From the NCBI RefSeq assembly GCF_014701095.1, contig NZ_AP023439.1, forward strand, positions 6,870,001 to 6,934,000: 64,000 nucleotides of DNA, read 5' to 3'. A program made the translations under genes and the position numbers. Source of the stretch: Streptomyces tuirus (GTDB lineage Bacteria; Actinomycetota; Actinomycetes; Streptomycetales; Streptomycetaceae). Below are positions 63,147-64,000 of this stretch, one piece after another; position 1 is the stretch's first letter; every line of letters starts with the position of its first letter. The notes under the pieces are model-generated. The model ran no database searches, was not told where the DNA came from, and saw only the letters and a list, made by a program, of their open reading frames with translations.

Positions 63147-64000
63147 GTGAGCACTCCCCAGCAGACCCGGACCGGCGTGACCCTCGACGTCGACCACAGC
63201 GACACCGGCTACCGGGCCTGGCTCAAAGAAGCCGTCCGCAGAGTCCAGGCGGACGCCAACCGCTCGGCCGACACCCACCTGCTGCAGTTCCCCCTGCCGG
63301 AGCGGTGGGGCATCGACCTCTATCTGAAGGACGAGTCCACCCACCCCACTGGCAGCCTCAAGCACCGCCTCGCCCGTTCCCTCTTCCTCTACGGCCTCTG
63401 CAACGGCTGGATCCGGCCGGACCGGCCCGTCATCGAGGCGTCCAGCGGCTCGACGGCCGTCTCCGAGGCGTACTTCGCGAAGCTGATCGGCGTGCCGTTC
63501 ATCGCCGTCATGCCGCGCACGACGAGCACCGAGAAGATCCGCCTGATCGAATTCCACTCCGGCCGCTGCCACTTCGTGGACGACCCGCGCACGATGTACG
63601 AGGAGTCCGCCCGCCTCGCGGCCGAGACCGGCGGCCACTACATGGACCAGTTCACCTACGCCGAACGGGCCACGGACTGGCGCGGAAACAACAACATCGC
63701 CGAGTCCATCTTCCGCCAGCTGCGCCTGGAGCGGTTCCCCGAGCCGGCGTGGATCGTCGCCACGGCGGGCACCGGCGGCACCTCCGCGACCCTCGCGCGC
63801 TACGTCCACTACATGCAGTACGACACCCGCGTCTGCGTGGCCGACCCCGAGAACTCGTGCTTCTTCGAGGGCTGGACCACCGGCGATCCGGACGTCACCT
63901 GCGACTGCGGCTCGCGCATCGAGGGCATCGGCCGGCCCCGCATGGAACCGAGCTTCGTGCCCGGCGCGATCGACCGGATGATGAAGGTGCCCGACGCGGC
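63147..64000 (+). CDS. PLP-dependent cysteine synthase-family protein (Cds1-like), 5' part
   Basis: First 284 codons; the gene runs beyond the window. The PLP lysine is K72 in THPTGSLKHRLA; the Ser/Asn loop is EASSGSTAVSEAYF, the phosphate loop is TAGTGGT, and a Cys-rich turn CDCGSRIEGIG follows. This is the Cds1-like L-cysteine desulfhydrase group rather than CysK, on the basis of the RGNNNIAESIF and CDCG features. GTG at 63147 with TTAGGAG. Confidence 0.8.
   Translation, partial: MSTPQQTRTGVTLDVDHSDTGYRAWLKEAVRRVQADANRSADTHLLQFPLPERWGIDLYLKDESTHPTGSLKHRLARSLFLYGLCNGWIRPDRPVIEASSGSTAVSEAYFAKLIGVPFIAVMPRTTSTEKIRLIEFHSGRCHFVDDPRTMYEESARLAAETGGHYMDQFTYAERATDWRGNNNIAESIFRQLRLERFPEPAWIVATAGTGGTSATLARYVHYMQYDTRVCVADPENSCFFEGWTTGDPDVTCDCGSRIEGIGRPRMEPSFVPGAIDRMMKVPDA

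Overview
The window is high-GC actinobacterial DNA, most likely Streptomyces. The evidence is GTG starts and GC-rich third positions throughout, a mycothiol-dependent-isomerase family protein, a DUF3040 protein, a class F sortase, ABC sugar importers with no ATPase gene of their own, a prokaryotic phospholipase A2 and a Spo0M-type protein. It reads as ordinary chromosomal-arm content rich in carbohydrate loci. I saw no tRNA, rRNA, CRISPR array, complete insertion sequence, phage block or large antibiotic assembly-line gene.

Layout. 0-1.2 kb: ornithine-lipid pair olsB (cut by the window edge) and olsA. 1.2-1.8 kb: two gene remnants (LLM monooxygenase and UvrA tails). 1.8-9.6 kb: housekeeping-like enzymes (MDMPI, SDR, MFS, GCS2-type ligase, a ThuA/Gfo-Idh pair, a methyltransferase with a divergent MerR regulator). 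9.7-17.7 kb: a LacI-controlled sugar locus with a 1319-aa GH106-like glycosidase, an MFS importer and a fucose/arabinose-isomerase-family protein; three AACGTT-cored operator candidates tie it together. 17.9-21.5 kb: antiporter, a NarL-type two-component pair and a DUF3040 protein. 21.7-23.5 kb: a repeat-bearing surface protein and its sortase. 23.5-27 kb: htpG, a tatA paralogue, a membrane protein, terD. 27-30.2 kb: blaI/M56 peptidase, a five-copy 129-bp tandem repeat, and spo0M; matching TACA/TGTA operator palindromes lie beside terD/blaI and spo0M.

30.3-36.1 kb: a glycosidase remnant, an acyltransferase, the tctCBA tricarboxylate transporter, a 56-aa hydrophobic peptide and a hemerythrin-like protein. 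36.2-43.9 kb: DUF4436, then a seven-gene sugar operon (Gfo/Idh/MocA, PmoA-like, cupin, ABC importer, DUF624-like) behind a recognisable promoter and a LacI-type operator. 44-49.2 kb: phospholipase A2, PAP2 phosphatase, copA-copZ and a divergent His-rich exported protein sharing two CsoR-type palindromes. 49.2-54.1 kb: GH15 hydrolase, a minisatellite containing a duplicated tail of the deoR gene, then DeoR/SIS/class II aldolase. 54.1-64 kb: RlmG-like methyltransferase, AlkB-like protein, ROK protein, small oxidoreductases, a TetR-DUF4865-phosphotriesterase operon, a SHOCT protein followed by an internally deleted ABC ATPase, an anti-sigma-type kinase, and a Cds1-like PLP enzyme that runs off the end.

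The theme is several small sugar-utilisation units, each with its own regulator (LacI, orphan LacI-type site, DeoR, ROK). The unusual material lies mostly between genes: operator pairs, tandem duplications at gene ends, an inverted duplication between a sortase and its neighbour, and several truncated genes. I found no clear entirely new multi-gene system. The candidates I would check first are the shared BlaI-type operators and the sortase substrate with three sorting-signal-like motifs. All functional calls rest on motif recognition by eye, not on database searches.
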